Part shown: positions 32,861 to 40,708 of the stretch, piece after piece | Position numbering within the stretch: position 1 is the stretch's first letter | How the letters are laid out: each line of letters opens with the position of its first letter | Position numbers and translations under genes: made by a program | Assembly (NCBI GenBank): GCA_013388755.1 | Contig: JACAEQ010000032.1 | Span: 1 to 64,000 of the forward strand | Direction of reading: 5' to 3' | Origin: Chloroflexota bacterium | GTDB lineage: Bacteria; Chloroflexota; Chloroflexia; Chloroflexales; Roseiflexaceae | DNA: 64,000 bases | The notes under the pieces: model-generated | The model's database searches: none | Told to the model about the DNA's origin: nothing | What the model saw: the letters and a program-made list of their open reading frames with translations, nothing else

Positions 32861-34879
32861 CTAGATGGCCCGTAACGTATCGAGCACCGGCAGAAAGACC
32901 TGGTCGTAGAGTTCGTCGCGCTTCTCCGGATCACTGATCAGGATCACAACAAACGTACCACCATCGCTCTCAGCCAGGGCAATGTCGGTCGGCTGGCCGC
33001 GAATGGTCGTCGTATAGAGCTGCCAGACGGCGCGCTCGCCCGTATATTCACCCGCTGCTTCAGGCGCGCGATCCAGGTTGAACTGCCGCCCCAGCCCTGT
33101 CAGAACTTCAGATGCGGGCAATGGCAGCCGCCACTGAATGATCGCCGCGTCGCCCGCCGGGCGCGCATATATCCCCTGGCTGACACCCGTCCATCCTTGC
33201 GGAGTCACGCCTGCAAGGCCGAGGTCGGCATCACGGTAGGGAACCAGTCGTACCGGCGCGCCCGCGACCTCGAACGGCGGGCCGCCGAGTTGCGCCATGC
33301 ACGCATCGTCAGGCTTGCGCAGCGGATCGTCGAGAAATGCCAGCGTCATGCTCAGCGGACAGCCGCCATCGAGTGTGACACCGTGGCCGGCACCGGGGAA
33401 CTCGAAAAAGAAGCTGCGGCGAAGTGTGGCCGCCGCGGCTCGCCCATCATCCGGCGGCGTCGCAGGATCATATGCCCCGGCCAGGAGAATCGCAGGAATA
33501 TCACTCTGCACTGGCTGGTTCTCGATTGCCGGCGCCTTACCGGCGCCCCAGGCCGCGCAAATGTTCCAGAATGAGGTCATGTCGAACACATCCTGTTGCT
33601 GCGGGAAGGCCTCATCGGCCTGCGAAAGTTGATCGCGCGTTTCGAAGGCGATTTCGTCATAACAGCGCGCCGAATACATGACCCCATAGCTGAAATAATC
33701 ACTCTGTGCAACATTATTCATAATCAGGCGCACCCACGGGCCGAACTCCCCTTTCTGCGCCGAGTCAGCAACCATGCGCGGTAGCGAAGGAATGATGTCA
33801 GTCGAGTACAACGCCTGGAACAGGGTGCTGATCAGGCTGTCGCCATTGATGAGCACCTGGTAGCCGCGCCCCGTGAACGGATCAATCCCCGGAAGCGTGA
33901 CCGGGTCGGTGTTCAACTTCGCGACCAGGTCATAGAAGGTTCGCTCCAGATCAGGGTATGCCGTCGTGCATGCCGGGTCAGCGGCGCACCCCTGGAACAA
34001 CTTCTGGAATGCGCGCTCGGCATCTGCCGGCGTCTGTGACTCATTGACCTGCAGCGGGCGAACCGAGTCGAGAACCACACTGCGAATACCCTGCGGATAC
34101 TCGCGCATCGCCGTCAGCGCCAGGCGCGTACCATACGAACTGCCGATCAGGTTCCACCGCTCATACCCCAGCGCCAGACGCAGGTCCTCCAGATCGGCGG
34201 CGTTGGCCAGCGTATTGTAGGCCGACAGGTTAATCCCCTCGGCAGCCAGGCGCGTGCGGCATTCGAGCGCCGCCGCTTCCCAGAGCCGGGCACTCTCGTC
34301 AGCCCGTATATCTTTCGGCAACAGGTCGAAGCTCAGCCGCGTCATCTCCGGGCAGGCGAGCGACGGCGTCGAGTAGCCGGTACCACGCTGGTCAAAGATG
34401 ATAAAGTCGCGATTGGCCAGGAATGGGCGGAACCAGACATTGAAGACCAGGGGCAGGCGTTCGAGCGCATCAACGCCTGGCCCGCCTTCAAGATAAACAA
34501 TCGGATCGTCTGGCGGGTTGGCCCGCGTACTGCGAAACACCGCGACGTGTAACCGCACACCCGGCCCATCGGGGCGCGCGCGGTCCTCCGGGACGCTCAA
34601 CCAGCCGCACTCCACCGTGACGCCGTCTGGCGGCGCAAACTCGCAATCAGCCGTCACATAGCGTGGAGCAGCCGGCGCCGGCTCAGGGGTTGACGCCACG
34701 AGCGCCGTCGCGCTCGGAGCGATACTTGAGGTGACACCGGGCGTCGGCGTCGGTACGCCAATCAACGCTTCGGCTCCCGGCGCAAACGTCGGAGTGGGAT
34801 TCGGTTGCGGACCGAACGACCATGAGCATGCATTCAGCAGCAACGTGATCATTCCCAGCAAGACCAGCCGTGCACCCAT
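32861..34879 (-). CDS. Secreted lipoprotein alpha/beta hydrolase (TAP-like)
   Basis: A 672-residue exported hydrolase, related to tripeptidyl aminopeptidases and proline iminopeptidases. A lipoprotein signal ends in LLNAC (Cys18); a Pro/Thr-rich linker (about 22-75) follows. Catalytic fold: YLEGGPGVDAL (oxyanion region), FDQRGTGYSTPSLACP, nucleophile in IGSSYGTRLAL, Asp in LLAGAYDPATPPDDG and His in PGAGHGVTLDGGCP. The last 150 residues form an extra domain of unknown role (from about VRLVPYRDADL). It should cleave peptides outside the cell. Stop codon 4 nt from G4 element copy 2; the MFS gene is 83 nt upstream on the same strand. Confidence 0.88.
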   Translation of the reverse strand: MGARLVLLGMITLLLNACSWSFGPQPNPTPTFAPGAEALIGVPTPTPGVTSSIAPSATALVASTPEPAPAAPRYVTADCEFAPPDGVTVECGWLSVPEDRARPDGPGVRLHVAVFRSTRANPPDDPIVYLEGGPGVDALERLPLVFNVWFRPFLANRDFIIFDQRGTGYSTPSLACPEMTRLSFDLLPKDIRADESARLWEAAALECRTRLAAEGINLSAYNTLANAADLEDLRLALGYERWNLIGSSYGTRLALTAMREYPQGIRSVVLDSVRPLQVNESQTPADAERAFQKLFQGCAADPACTTAYPDLERTFYDLVAKLNTDPVTLPGIDPFTGRGYQVLINGDSLISTLFQALYSTDIIPSLPRMVADSAQKGEFGPWVRLIMNNVAQSDYFSYGVMYSARCYDEIAFETRDQLSQADEAFPQQQDVFDMTSFWNICAAWGAGKAPAIENQPVQSDIPAILLAGAYDPATPPDDGRAAAATLRRSFFFEFPGAGHGVTLDGGCPLSMTLAFLDDPLRKPDDACMAQLGGPPFEVAGAPVRLVPYRDADLGLAGVTPQGWTGVSQGIYARPAGDAAIIQWRLPLPASEVLTGLGRQFNLDRAPEAAGEYTGERAVWQLYTTTIRGQPTDIALAESDGGTFVVILISDPEKRDELYDQVFLPVLDTLRAI

Positions 34880-34962
34880 GAGCGATCTTCCCTTCTTATT
34901 GAAGCGCCAGGCGCGAGTATGCGGCCAGACACCCGATACGATCCCGCATAGCGCCCGTGGCG

Positions 34963-36201
34963 TTACGATGATGCAGCCGTATCAACGGCATGTGCCATGC
35001 GCCGTGTAAGGCGCCGATCGAGGAGCGCCAGCCCCGACACGGAGCTGATACCGACAACCAGGCAAATGAACCACGGGAGCGCCGGAACGCCGGCATCACG
35101 GGCAAAACCGTACAGCACCCCGCCGGCATAATTGCCGATGCCACCTCCAAGCGCCAGGGCGAGGGCACTGACCCCAAAATACGAACCCAGCGCCGCCGGG
35201 TTCGCCAGGTCGGCGGCAACCGTCTGCTGGCCTGGAGCCGCCAGCAGTGCTCCGAGCGAGAACAGTGCCACGCACGCCAGGAGTGCGACAATATTGCCTG
35301 CCAGCGCCACGCCGCCAAGCCCCAGCGCCATCACGGCCATGCCAAGCATCAGGATCGGCATTGGCCGGAGCCAGCGTTCCGCCAGTTGCATCACCGGGTA
35401 CTGCAAAACGATACTCATGACCGCATTCAGGGTGTACAACCAGCTGACCGCATCGGCGGTACCGGCAAGCGCCCGCGCCTCGAGCGGCAACGAGATGGTC
35501 AACTGCACCCACATGAACCAGTATCCCATGAGCAAGATGTTGAACATCATAAACCGGCGGTCACGCAGCGCAAGCACCGTGCCAGACATCAAGTCGCCGC
35601 GTTCGGTCGCCACGCGCACCGGCGGCAGGAACAGCAGCGTTACGCCGAATGCCAGCAGAAAACAGGCTGACGCAGCAAGGGCAACCAGGGCGAAATCAAG
35701 TCGCAGCAATGCGGCGCCAGCCAGTGGCCCGAGCGACATACCCAGCCCGCGCACCACACCGAGTAGCGCAAAATAGCGACTACGATCCTCGCGCCGGGTC
35801 AGAGCAGCAATCGTGGCCGATGACGGCGAGTCGAACAACGCGCCACCCAGCGCCGCAAGGAGAGCGCTGAGCATCAAGAGCGGGTAGGTGGTTGCGACCG
35901 CCATGCCGCCGAAACTCAACGCCCGGATCAGCATCCCGGCGGCAATCAACCCTCTGGCGCCCAGCCGATCCGCCAGCGCGCCGCCAATCACGGTCAATCC
36001 TTGCTGCGTGAGCTGGCGCACCGCCAGCACCAGCCCGATCGCGCCGGCGGCCCAACCCAGGCCATCAACATAGTGGATCGAAATCAGCGGGATGACCATG
36101 AAAAACCCGCCCCACATCAAGAATGTGTCGACGAGCATGACGATCAATCCGCGCCGACGATCTGCCTCGGCCAGCATGGCTGGCCGGCCTGCTCCTGTCA
36201 T
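34963..36201 (-). CDS. MFS transporter
   Basis: A 412-residue major facilitator with 12 predicted helices. The loop 2-3 motif is GGALADRLGARGLIAAGM (the GxxxDRxGRR motif, about 75-92), and FDSPSSATIAALTRREDRSRYF follows helix 4. It resembles drug/sugar exporters of the DHA1 type; the substrate is not determined. Two start codons are adjacent (TTG 36204, ATG 36201); ATG is taken. It is divergent from the diguanylate cyclase gene, with a near-perfect 18-bp palindrome (36248-36265) between. Confidence 0.9.
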   Translation of the reverse strand: MTGAGRPAMLAEADRRRGLIVMLVDTFLMWGGFFMVIPLISIHYVDGLGWAAGAIGLVLAVRQLTQQGLTVIGGALADRLGARGLIAAGMLIRALSFGGMAVATTYPLLMLSALLAALGGALFDSPSSATIAALTRREDRSRYFALLGVVRGLGMSLGPLAGAALLRLDFALVALAASACFLLAFGVTLLFLPPVRVATERGDLMSGTVLALRDRRFMMFNILLMGYWFMWVQLTISLPLEARALAGTADAVSWLYTLNAVMSIVLQYPVMQLAERWLRPMPILMLGMAVMALGLGGVALAGNIVALLACVALFSLGALLAAPGQQTVAADLANPAALGSYFGVSALALALGGGIGNYAGGVLYGFARDAGVPALPWFICLVVGISSVSGLALLDRRLTRRMAHAVDTAASS

Positions 36202-36247
36202 CAAGCCGTCATCCTGGCTTTACATGATCACCTGTACGTTCCGCTAT

Positions 36248-36304
36248 ATGCATAGTACCATGCATCATCACAATCGATCATTACAACATATATGAGGGTA
36301 TAAT
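36248..36304. promoter_or_regulatory. Palindrome and -10 box in the MFS/GGDEF divergent region
   Basis: ATGCAT-AGTACC-ATGCAT (36248-36265) is symmetric at 16 of 18 positions, a plausible operator between divergent genes. TATAAT on the + strand at 36299-36304 is a perfect -10 for the cyclase gene (leader of about 150 nt), but no good -35 is at 16-18 nt. Confidence 0.45.
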
Positions 36305-36458
36305 CAGAACGCACGCGATCGCTCCGTACCGAAGGAACGGCTGCTGGACCAGTCACGCACGCCTGGACGCTGGGAGTCGAGCCTTCCGGCGATCCCGACG
36401 AAAGCCGTGATACCTGTTGTTCAACGCATGCACGATCCTTCCTACGAGGAACTTGATC

Positions 36459-38510
36459 ATGGTCGGTGTTCGCCATCTGGAGATCACACAGAGCAGCGCC
36501 GATGCCGCACGGCACGCTGATGCCGGTAGCGCAGCATCAAGCGACAGCGCACTGAGACCCAACAATGAGTCCTCCGACGAGGCACTCGCGCGGACGCTCC
36601 TGCGCGAGCGGCGGCTCAATACACTTACCCAGCTGCTCAGCAGCGCGCAGGACATCGGCGACGTTCTGACCGACATTGTCTGCATGGCAGTCGAACTGGT
36701 CGAAGCGGATGCTGGAGCGCTGCCTTTGTTGAGTGACGATGGCACGCGACTCGAGTTCCATTATACGCACGGCATTCCGGAGGTACTGCAGGGTTTGAGC
36801 ATTCTGCGCGGCACCGGACTCGCCTGGCGGATCATTGACAGCAGTTTGCCGGCGCTGCTGAACGACTATCAGTGGCTCGACGGCGCACTTGTTGAACTGG
36901 TCAATCAGGATGTCCGGGCCGTTATCGGCGTGCCGATTGTCGCCGAAGAGCGCCCGGTTGGCGTGCTCGCGCTCTACCGCATCGGCCGCGACGACAACTT
37001 CACCCCACACGATCTCGACCTGCTGGCGATCGTCGGGAGGCAGGTCGGTATGGCGATCGAACGCGCCCGGCGCTATCAGGCGGCAGTGCGCGAGGCAGAG
37101 CGGCGTGTTGTGCTCTTCACAGCCAGCCAGCAGATCGGTGCATCACTCGACCTGCCACAACTCTACCAGTTGATCCACCATGCCGTCGCTCAACTGGTGC
37201 GGTGCGACGCATTCACCCTGACGCTGATCGACAATGCCAGCGGCCTGCCGACCCTGGTGTACCGCTCGACCGACGATCCTGCCTTTGCCACGCCCGCCAC
37301 CGACGACCTGATCACCCAGGTGCTCGCAACGGGTCAATCAGTGTGTCTGACCGGCGGTGCGCAACACACCCGTTTACTGATCGCAATGCGCCGTGGCGGC
37401 CATACTGTGGGGGTCATGTCGGCCCATGTGCGTGTGCCGCACGTCTATTCAGGCGCCGATCTGGAGTTACTCGATCAACTGGCGACAACTGCGGCGATCG
37501 CGATTGAGAATGCACGTCTCTTCGAGACTGCGCGTCGGGAGGCGACGGTGCGCACCCACCTGTATCACGCAAGCCAGCGTCTCGGCGCTCTGCTCGAACT
37601 GGGGCAGATCTACGAAGAGCTTCACCGCGCAACCGCATCGCTCGTCGTGTGTGACGGGTTTCTCGTCGCACTTCAATCTGGCGAGTATGGCCCGCCCATG
37701 GTGGTGTACCGCCTGGGTCGAGCGCACGACGACATGTGCGATGCCCTGGTGAATCGCGCCATCGCCAGCGGCGAATCGCTGCGCTGCGAAGGCGAACCAT
37801 GCGCCGGCAGTGCGCTGGTAGCGTTGATGCGGCGCGGCGGGCGCGTCGTCGGCGCAATCCTGGTGCGCGCCCGCGCCCTCCACGCCTACACCGACGCCGA
37901 CCGCAGTGCCATCGAATTGCTGGCTGCCACCGCCGCCATCGCGATCGAGAATGCCCGCCTCTTTGCTGATGCGCGTCGCCTGGCAACCATTGATGAACTG
38001 ACAGGCATCTGGAGCCGGCGTTCCTTTTTCGAACACGCCGCCCGCGAATTTCAACGCAGCAACCGCACATCACGACCACTGGCAATCTTGATGGTTGACG
38101 CCGATGATTTCAAGGTCGTGAACGACACCTATGGGCACGCAACCGGCGACCAGATGCTGCGTGGCCTGGCAGAGCGCTGTTGCAGCCTCCTGCGAACGAT
38201 CGATGTCGTCGGTCGCTACGGGGGTGAGGAGTTTGCCGTCGTGTTGCCAGAAACCGGTATCGATTCGGCCATAAACGTTGCCGAACGTCTGCGCGCCGCC
38301 GTCGCCGGAACTCCCTTTCCGACCGATCGTGGCGCGTTGCCGCTGACGGTCAGCGTCGGCGTGGCTGTCTATGTTCCGGGTGACGAGACGACGTTCGACA
38401 CGCTGCTCGATCGCGCCGATCGAGCAATGTATGTCGCCAAGCACAGCGGGCGCAATCGTGTCTGCGCGTGGAGCGATTCGCCATCCGCCAGGACCGAACT
38501 TCTCGATTAA
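36459..38510 (+). CDS. GAF-GAF-GAF-GGDEF diguanylate cyclase
   Basis: A 683-residue soluble sensor enzyme predicted to make c-di-GMP from two GTP. Three GAF domains in tandem (about 60-205, 215-365, 375-515), each ending with the typical AIAIENARLFE-like helix (the first with MAIERARRY), then a GGDEF domain (about 525-680). Active-site motif RYGGEEFAVVLPE. An inhibitory RxxD I-site (RTID) is five residues before GGEEF, so product inhibition is likely. ATG 36459 is preceded by ACGAGG; an upstream in-frame ATG lacks a site. No membrane segment; GAF ligands unknown. No EAL or PilZ gene is adjacent. Confidence 0.93.
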   Translation: MVGVRHLEITQSSADAARHADAGSAASSDSALRPNNESSDEALARTLLRERRLNTLTQLLSSAQDIGDVLTDIVCMAVELVEADAGALPLLSDDGTRLEFHYTHGIPEVLQGLSILRGTGLAWRIIDSSLPALLNDYQWLDGALVELVNQDVRAVIGVPIVAEERPVGVLALYRIGRDDNFTPHDLDLLAIVGRQVGMAIERARRYQAAVREAERRVVLFTASQQIGASLDLPQLYQLIHHAVAQLVRCDAFTLTLIDNASGLPTLVYRSTDDPAFATPATDDLITQVLATGQSVCLTGGAQHTRLLIAMRRGGHTVGVMSAHVRVPHVYSGADLELLDQLATTAAIAIENARLFETARREATVRTHLYHASQRLGALLELGQIYEELHRATASLVVCDGFLVALQSGEYGPPMVVYRLGRAHDDMCDALVNRAIASGESLRCEGEPCAGSALVALMRRGGRVVGAILVRARALHAYTDADRSAIELLAATAAIAIENARLFADARRLATIDELTGIWSRRSFFEHAAREFQRSNRTSRPLAILMVDADDFKVVNDTYGHATGDQMLRGLAERCCSLLRTIDVVGRYGGEEFAVVLPETGIDSAINVAERLRAAVAGTPFPTDRGALPLTVSVGVAVYVPGDETTFDTLLDRADRAMYVAKHSGRNRVCAWSDSPSARTELLD

Positions 38511-38551
38511 TCAGACTCCCTGGAACCACCCGGCACTGCCACCGGCGATCC

Positions 38552-39496
38552 TCAGTCGCCAATCGCTGCGACTGGAGCGACCTGGCGCTTCGATACGACC
38601 AGGCGTGGCAACGCAATAGCCGACAGGATCATTGCCATGCCGAGAACTTGCAGCGATTCGAGGCGTTCACCAAGGAGTGCGACGGCAATCATGGTGGCAA
38701 CTGGCGCTTCGATCACCGAAATCAGGCCAGCAACCCGGCCGGGGATGTGACGTAGCGCCAGCGTAAAAAGGGCGTATCCGCTGAGAGTCGGCCCGATTGC
38801 GATCGCGGCAAGGATCAGCCAGGCGAGTGGTTCATCGACTGCCCACAGGTACGAACGCTGCGCAGGCGCCAGCATGTCGGCGCCAACAACAAGCACCAGC
38901 AATGTCAGCGAGCCGAAGGTCATGGTGTAGGTCAGCGTTGCCCATGGGCTGATCGAAAGCGCGTTGCGCTGGCCAACCAGCACATACACCGTATGGGTCA
39001 GCGCCGTCAGCAGGCCAATCGCCGCCCCAGGCCAGCTAATCCGCAAGACTGCCGGATCATACGCGCGCACCACCAGCGCGCACCCGGCCAGCGCCAGCGC
39101 CAGTGCCACCATATGCGGCTTGCCGATTGGCTCGCGGAACAGCAGCCAGGCGCCAATCGTGACAAACGTCGGATAGGTATAGATAAGTACGACCGCTACT
39201 GCTGCACCATTCAAGGTCACCGACCAGAGCCACAACGCGTGGTAGACGCCAATGGACACGATGCCAGTCAGCGCAAGATTGCCAATCTCACGCCGCCCGA
39301 TTCGCAGCATCGCGGGGCGCACCAGCAGTACTCCAGCAATACATGCGCCGGCAATGAAGACATCACGCCAGAGCGCAAGTGTCAATCCAGGGATCCGGTA
39401 CGTGGTAATGAGATAGGCCAGGCCGGGCGCGGTGGCTGCCCAGACGATCGCTGCCAGGACGCTGAGGGCGTAGCCGGTACGAGGATGGGGGTGCAT
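38552..39496 (-). CDS. EamA/DMT-family transporter
   Basis: A 314-residue drug/metabolite transporter with ten predicted helices in two EamA halves (about 10-140 and 155-290). The second half ends with GRVAGLISVIEAPVATMIAVALLGE, the conserved glycine/proline pattern of the family; the first has the GAAVAVVLIYTYPTF block. Probable exporter of amino acids or other metabolites. It is convergent with the cyclase gene (41-nt gap). A 90-nt element that also occurs before glmU begins 67 nt upstream of its start codon. Confidence 0.9.
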   Translation of the reverse strand: MHPHPRTGYALSVLAAIVWAATAPGLAYLITTYRIPGLTLALWRDVFIAGACIAGVLLVRPAMLRIGRREIGNLALTGIVSIGVYHALWLWSVTLNGAAVAVVLIYTYPTFVTIGAWLLFREPIGKPHMVALALALAGCALVVRAYDPAVLRISWPGAAIGLLTALTHTVYVLVGQRNALSISPWATLTYTMTFGSLTLLVLVVGADMLAPAQRSYLWAVDEPLAWLILAAIAIGPTLSGYALFTLALRHIPGRVAGLISVIEAPVATMIAVALLGERLESLQVLGMAMILSAIALPRLVVSKRQVAPVAAIGD

Positions 39497-39562
39497 GGAT
39501 ACGTGTTTCTCCCTCTGGAACAGACAGATAGCAGAGCATAATGACGCCGCTGCCTACAGCTA

Positions 39563-39652
39563 CAGCGGCGAGCAGAAACCGTGATCCGCGGGCGCGTCGC
39601 CGTTCCTGCTCGTCGCGCGCCCTACCGGGACGCACGGTTGTTACACGTTGCT
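39563..39652 (-). repeat. 90-nt leader element, copy 1
   Basis: Read on the minus strand it starts AGCAACGTGTAACAACCGTG and ends GGATCACGGTTTCTGC followed by TCGCCGCTG. About three quarters of the bases match copy 2 (47341-47428). The two ends can pair (AGCAACGTG with CACGGTTTCT, one mismatch and one bulge), and GGGCGCG pairs with CGCGCCC inside. It lies 67 nt upstream of the EamA gene start. Confidence 0.55.
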
Positions 39653-39870
39653 CGAGCGCCGGAACGGTAGCATGCGGCAGAGGCTCCAGCATACCACGTT
39701 TGCCGCATCCGGCAATACTGGCCTATCCCGACCATGTTTGCATTGCGTCGGGACGAGCAAGCGTCGCGCCCGCCAGGCCGCAGTTGTCACGAACCATGCA
39801 ACGGAATGAACAGCTTCCGGGAAGCCTGCGACGCGGCATCAACCTGGCTCAGTGCAGTATCTTTGCCTCA

Positions 39871-40028
39871 GAGACTATCCGAAAACCAGATGGTCCATGT
39901 CATTACGAGCGCGAGCGAAGCAATCTCCGCTCGCGCCGCTCGATTGCTTCAGTCACGCTTCGCTCGCTGCACGCTGTCGCTGGCGCTCCGCGCAATGACA
40001 GCATGCCCATGGGTGTTCGGATAGGCAC
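39871..40028 (+). repeat. GTGCCTATCCGAA-type element, copy B
   Basis: 158 bp with ends GACTATCCGAAAACC (left, eroded) and TTCGGATAGGCAC (40016-40028). Inside is a second inverted pair: GTCATTACGAGCGCGAGCG near the left and CTCCGCGCAATGAC near the right. It shares most of GATTGCTTCAG(T/C)CACGCT and GCTCCGCGCAATGACA with copy A (55541-55696). MITE-like; no transposase here. Confidence 0.75.
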
Positions 40029-40055
40029 TTAGCCCTGCGCCATTGCAACGTCTGC

Positions 40056-40084
40056 TTGACTCTCCCCAGGCAGGGTGATATACT
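40056..40084 (+). promoter_or_regulatory. Near-consensus promoter of the phasin-like gene
   Basis: TTGACT (40056-40061), 17-nt spacer, TATACT (40079-40084). Transcription should begin near 40091, about 70 nt before the ATG. Confidence 0.78.
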
Positions 40085-40089
40085 GAACT

Positions 40090-40108
40090 CATAACGCAAT
40101 GCGTTATG
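40090..40108. promoter_or_regulatory. Perfect 19-bp operator palindrome at +1
   Basis: CATAACGCA-A-TGCGTTATG: 9-bp perfect arms and a single central base, six bases after the -10 box and covering the predicted start of transcription. This is the geometry of a repressor operator. The regulator is not known. Confidence 0.7.
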
Positions 40109-40161
40109 AAGGTTGTGCGGGCGGGCTTTATCCGCACACAGAAGACATCAGGAGGCACCCC

Positions 40162-40548
40162 ATGACCGAAGAAGTTGAGGTCAAAGTCACCGAAGTTGAA
40201 GAGAGCGCTGCTGGCGCCAACAAGTGGGTCATTGATGGAATGCGCCGGTTGCTGCTGGCCAGCTTTGGCGCCGTCGCTATGACGTTCGACGAGGTTGAGG
40301 CGTTTGTAAAGAAGCTCGTTGAGCGAGGCGAACTGGCCCAGAAGGATGCCGAGAAGCTGCTGCACGAGATGCAGGATCGGTTGAACGCCAACCGGCCGCA
40401 GATTGAGAAGGTCGGCGACCGCGTTGAACATGGTATGGAGGAATTCCTCAACCGATTGAATATCCCGTCAAAGCGCGACATTGACGATCTGAGCCAGAAG
40501 ATTGCGCAACTGGCCGCACGCGTTGATGAACTACGCAAGAGCCAGTAG
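40162..40548 (+). CDS. Phasin-like coiled-coil protein
   Basis: A 128-residue helical protein of the PhaI/PhaF-like phasin family. Seen: a region AANKWVIDGMRRLLLASFGAVAMTFDEVEAFVKKLVERGELAQKDAEKLLHE (amphipathic helix then charged helix, about 19-68) and a Leu-heptad C-terminus (DIDDLSQKIAQLAARVDELR, 105-124). Such proteins coat polyhydroxyalkanoate granules or act as small structural regulators; no PHA synthase is in this window, so the granule role is inferred from family only. ATG has GGAGG six bases upstream. Strong promoter and operator upstream, perfect 18-bp terminator stem downstream: an independently controlled, probably well expressed gene. Confidence 0.8.
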   Translation: MTEEVEVKVTEVEESAAGANKWVIDGMRRLLLASFGAVAMTFDEVEAFVKKLVERGELAQKDAEKLLHEMQDRLNANRPQIEKVGDRVEHGMEEFLNRLNIPSKRDIDDLSQKIAQLAARVDELRKSQ

Positions 40549-40562
40549 TTACGTCTTCATTG

Positions 40563-40603
40563 AACAACAGGCAGCGGGCCGGAATGGCCCGCTGCCTGTT
40601 GTT
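40563..40603 (+). terminator. Perfect 18-bp stem after the phasin-like gene
   Basis: Arms at 40563-40580 (AACAACAGGCAGCGGGCC) and 40586-40603, 5-nt loop GGAAT, no mismatch. It starts 14 nt past the stop codon. The T-rich 3' arm (TGTTGTTG) helps termination, although a pure T run is absent. Confidence 0.8.
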
Positions 40604-40636
40604 GCCTGCTCCGCCACGGCCATATTGCCCTTATCT

Positions 40637-40666
40637 TTGCCGCCACGACACCATACATGCTATACT
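40637..40666 (+). promoter_or_regulatory. Candidate promoter of the nucleotidyltransferase/PMM fusion gene
   Basis: TTGCCG (40637-40642), 18-nt spacer, TATACT (40661-40666); transcription would start near 40673, leaving a leader of about 36 nt. Confidence 0.5.
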
Positions 40667-40708
40667 GAAGACGTGTGCAACGCCGATACATCGCGGGCGA
40701 GGTAACGC

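Larger units (their letters stand above)
39497..40161. other. Intergenic region with two repeat elements and a promoter
   Basis: About 665 bp without a supported gene. It contains the 90-nt leader element (39563-39652), about 215 bp without features, the 158-bp GTGCCTATCCGAA-type element (39871-40028) and the phasin promoter and operator (40056-40108). Open frames across it are repeat-derived and lack coding character. Confidence 0.6.

Noticed and set aside
39541-40032. A 163-codon frame in the EamA-phasin gap
   Set aside because: Runs through two dispersed elements and has no coding character or ribosome site.
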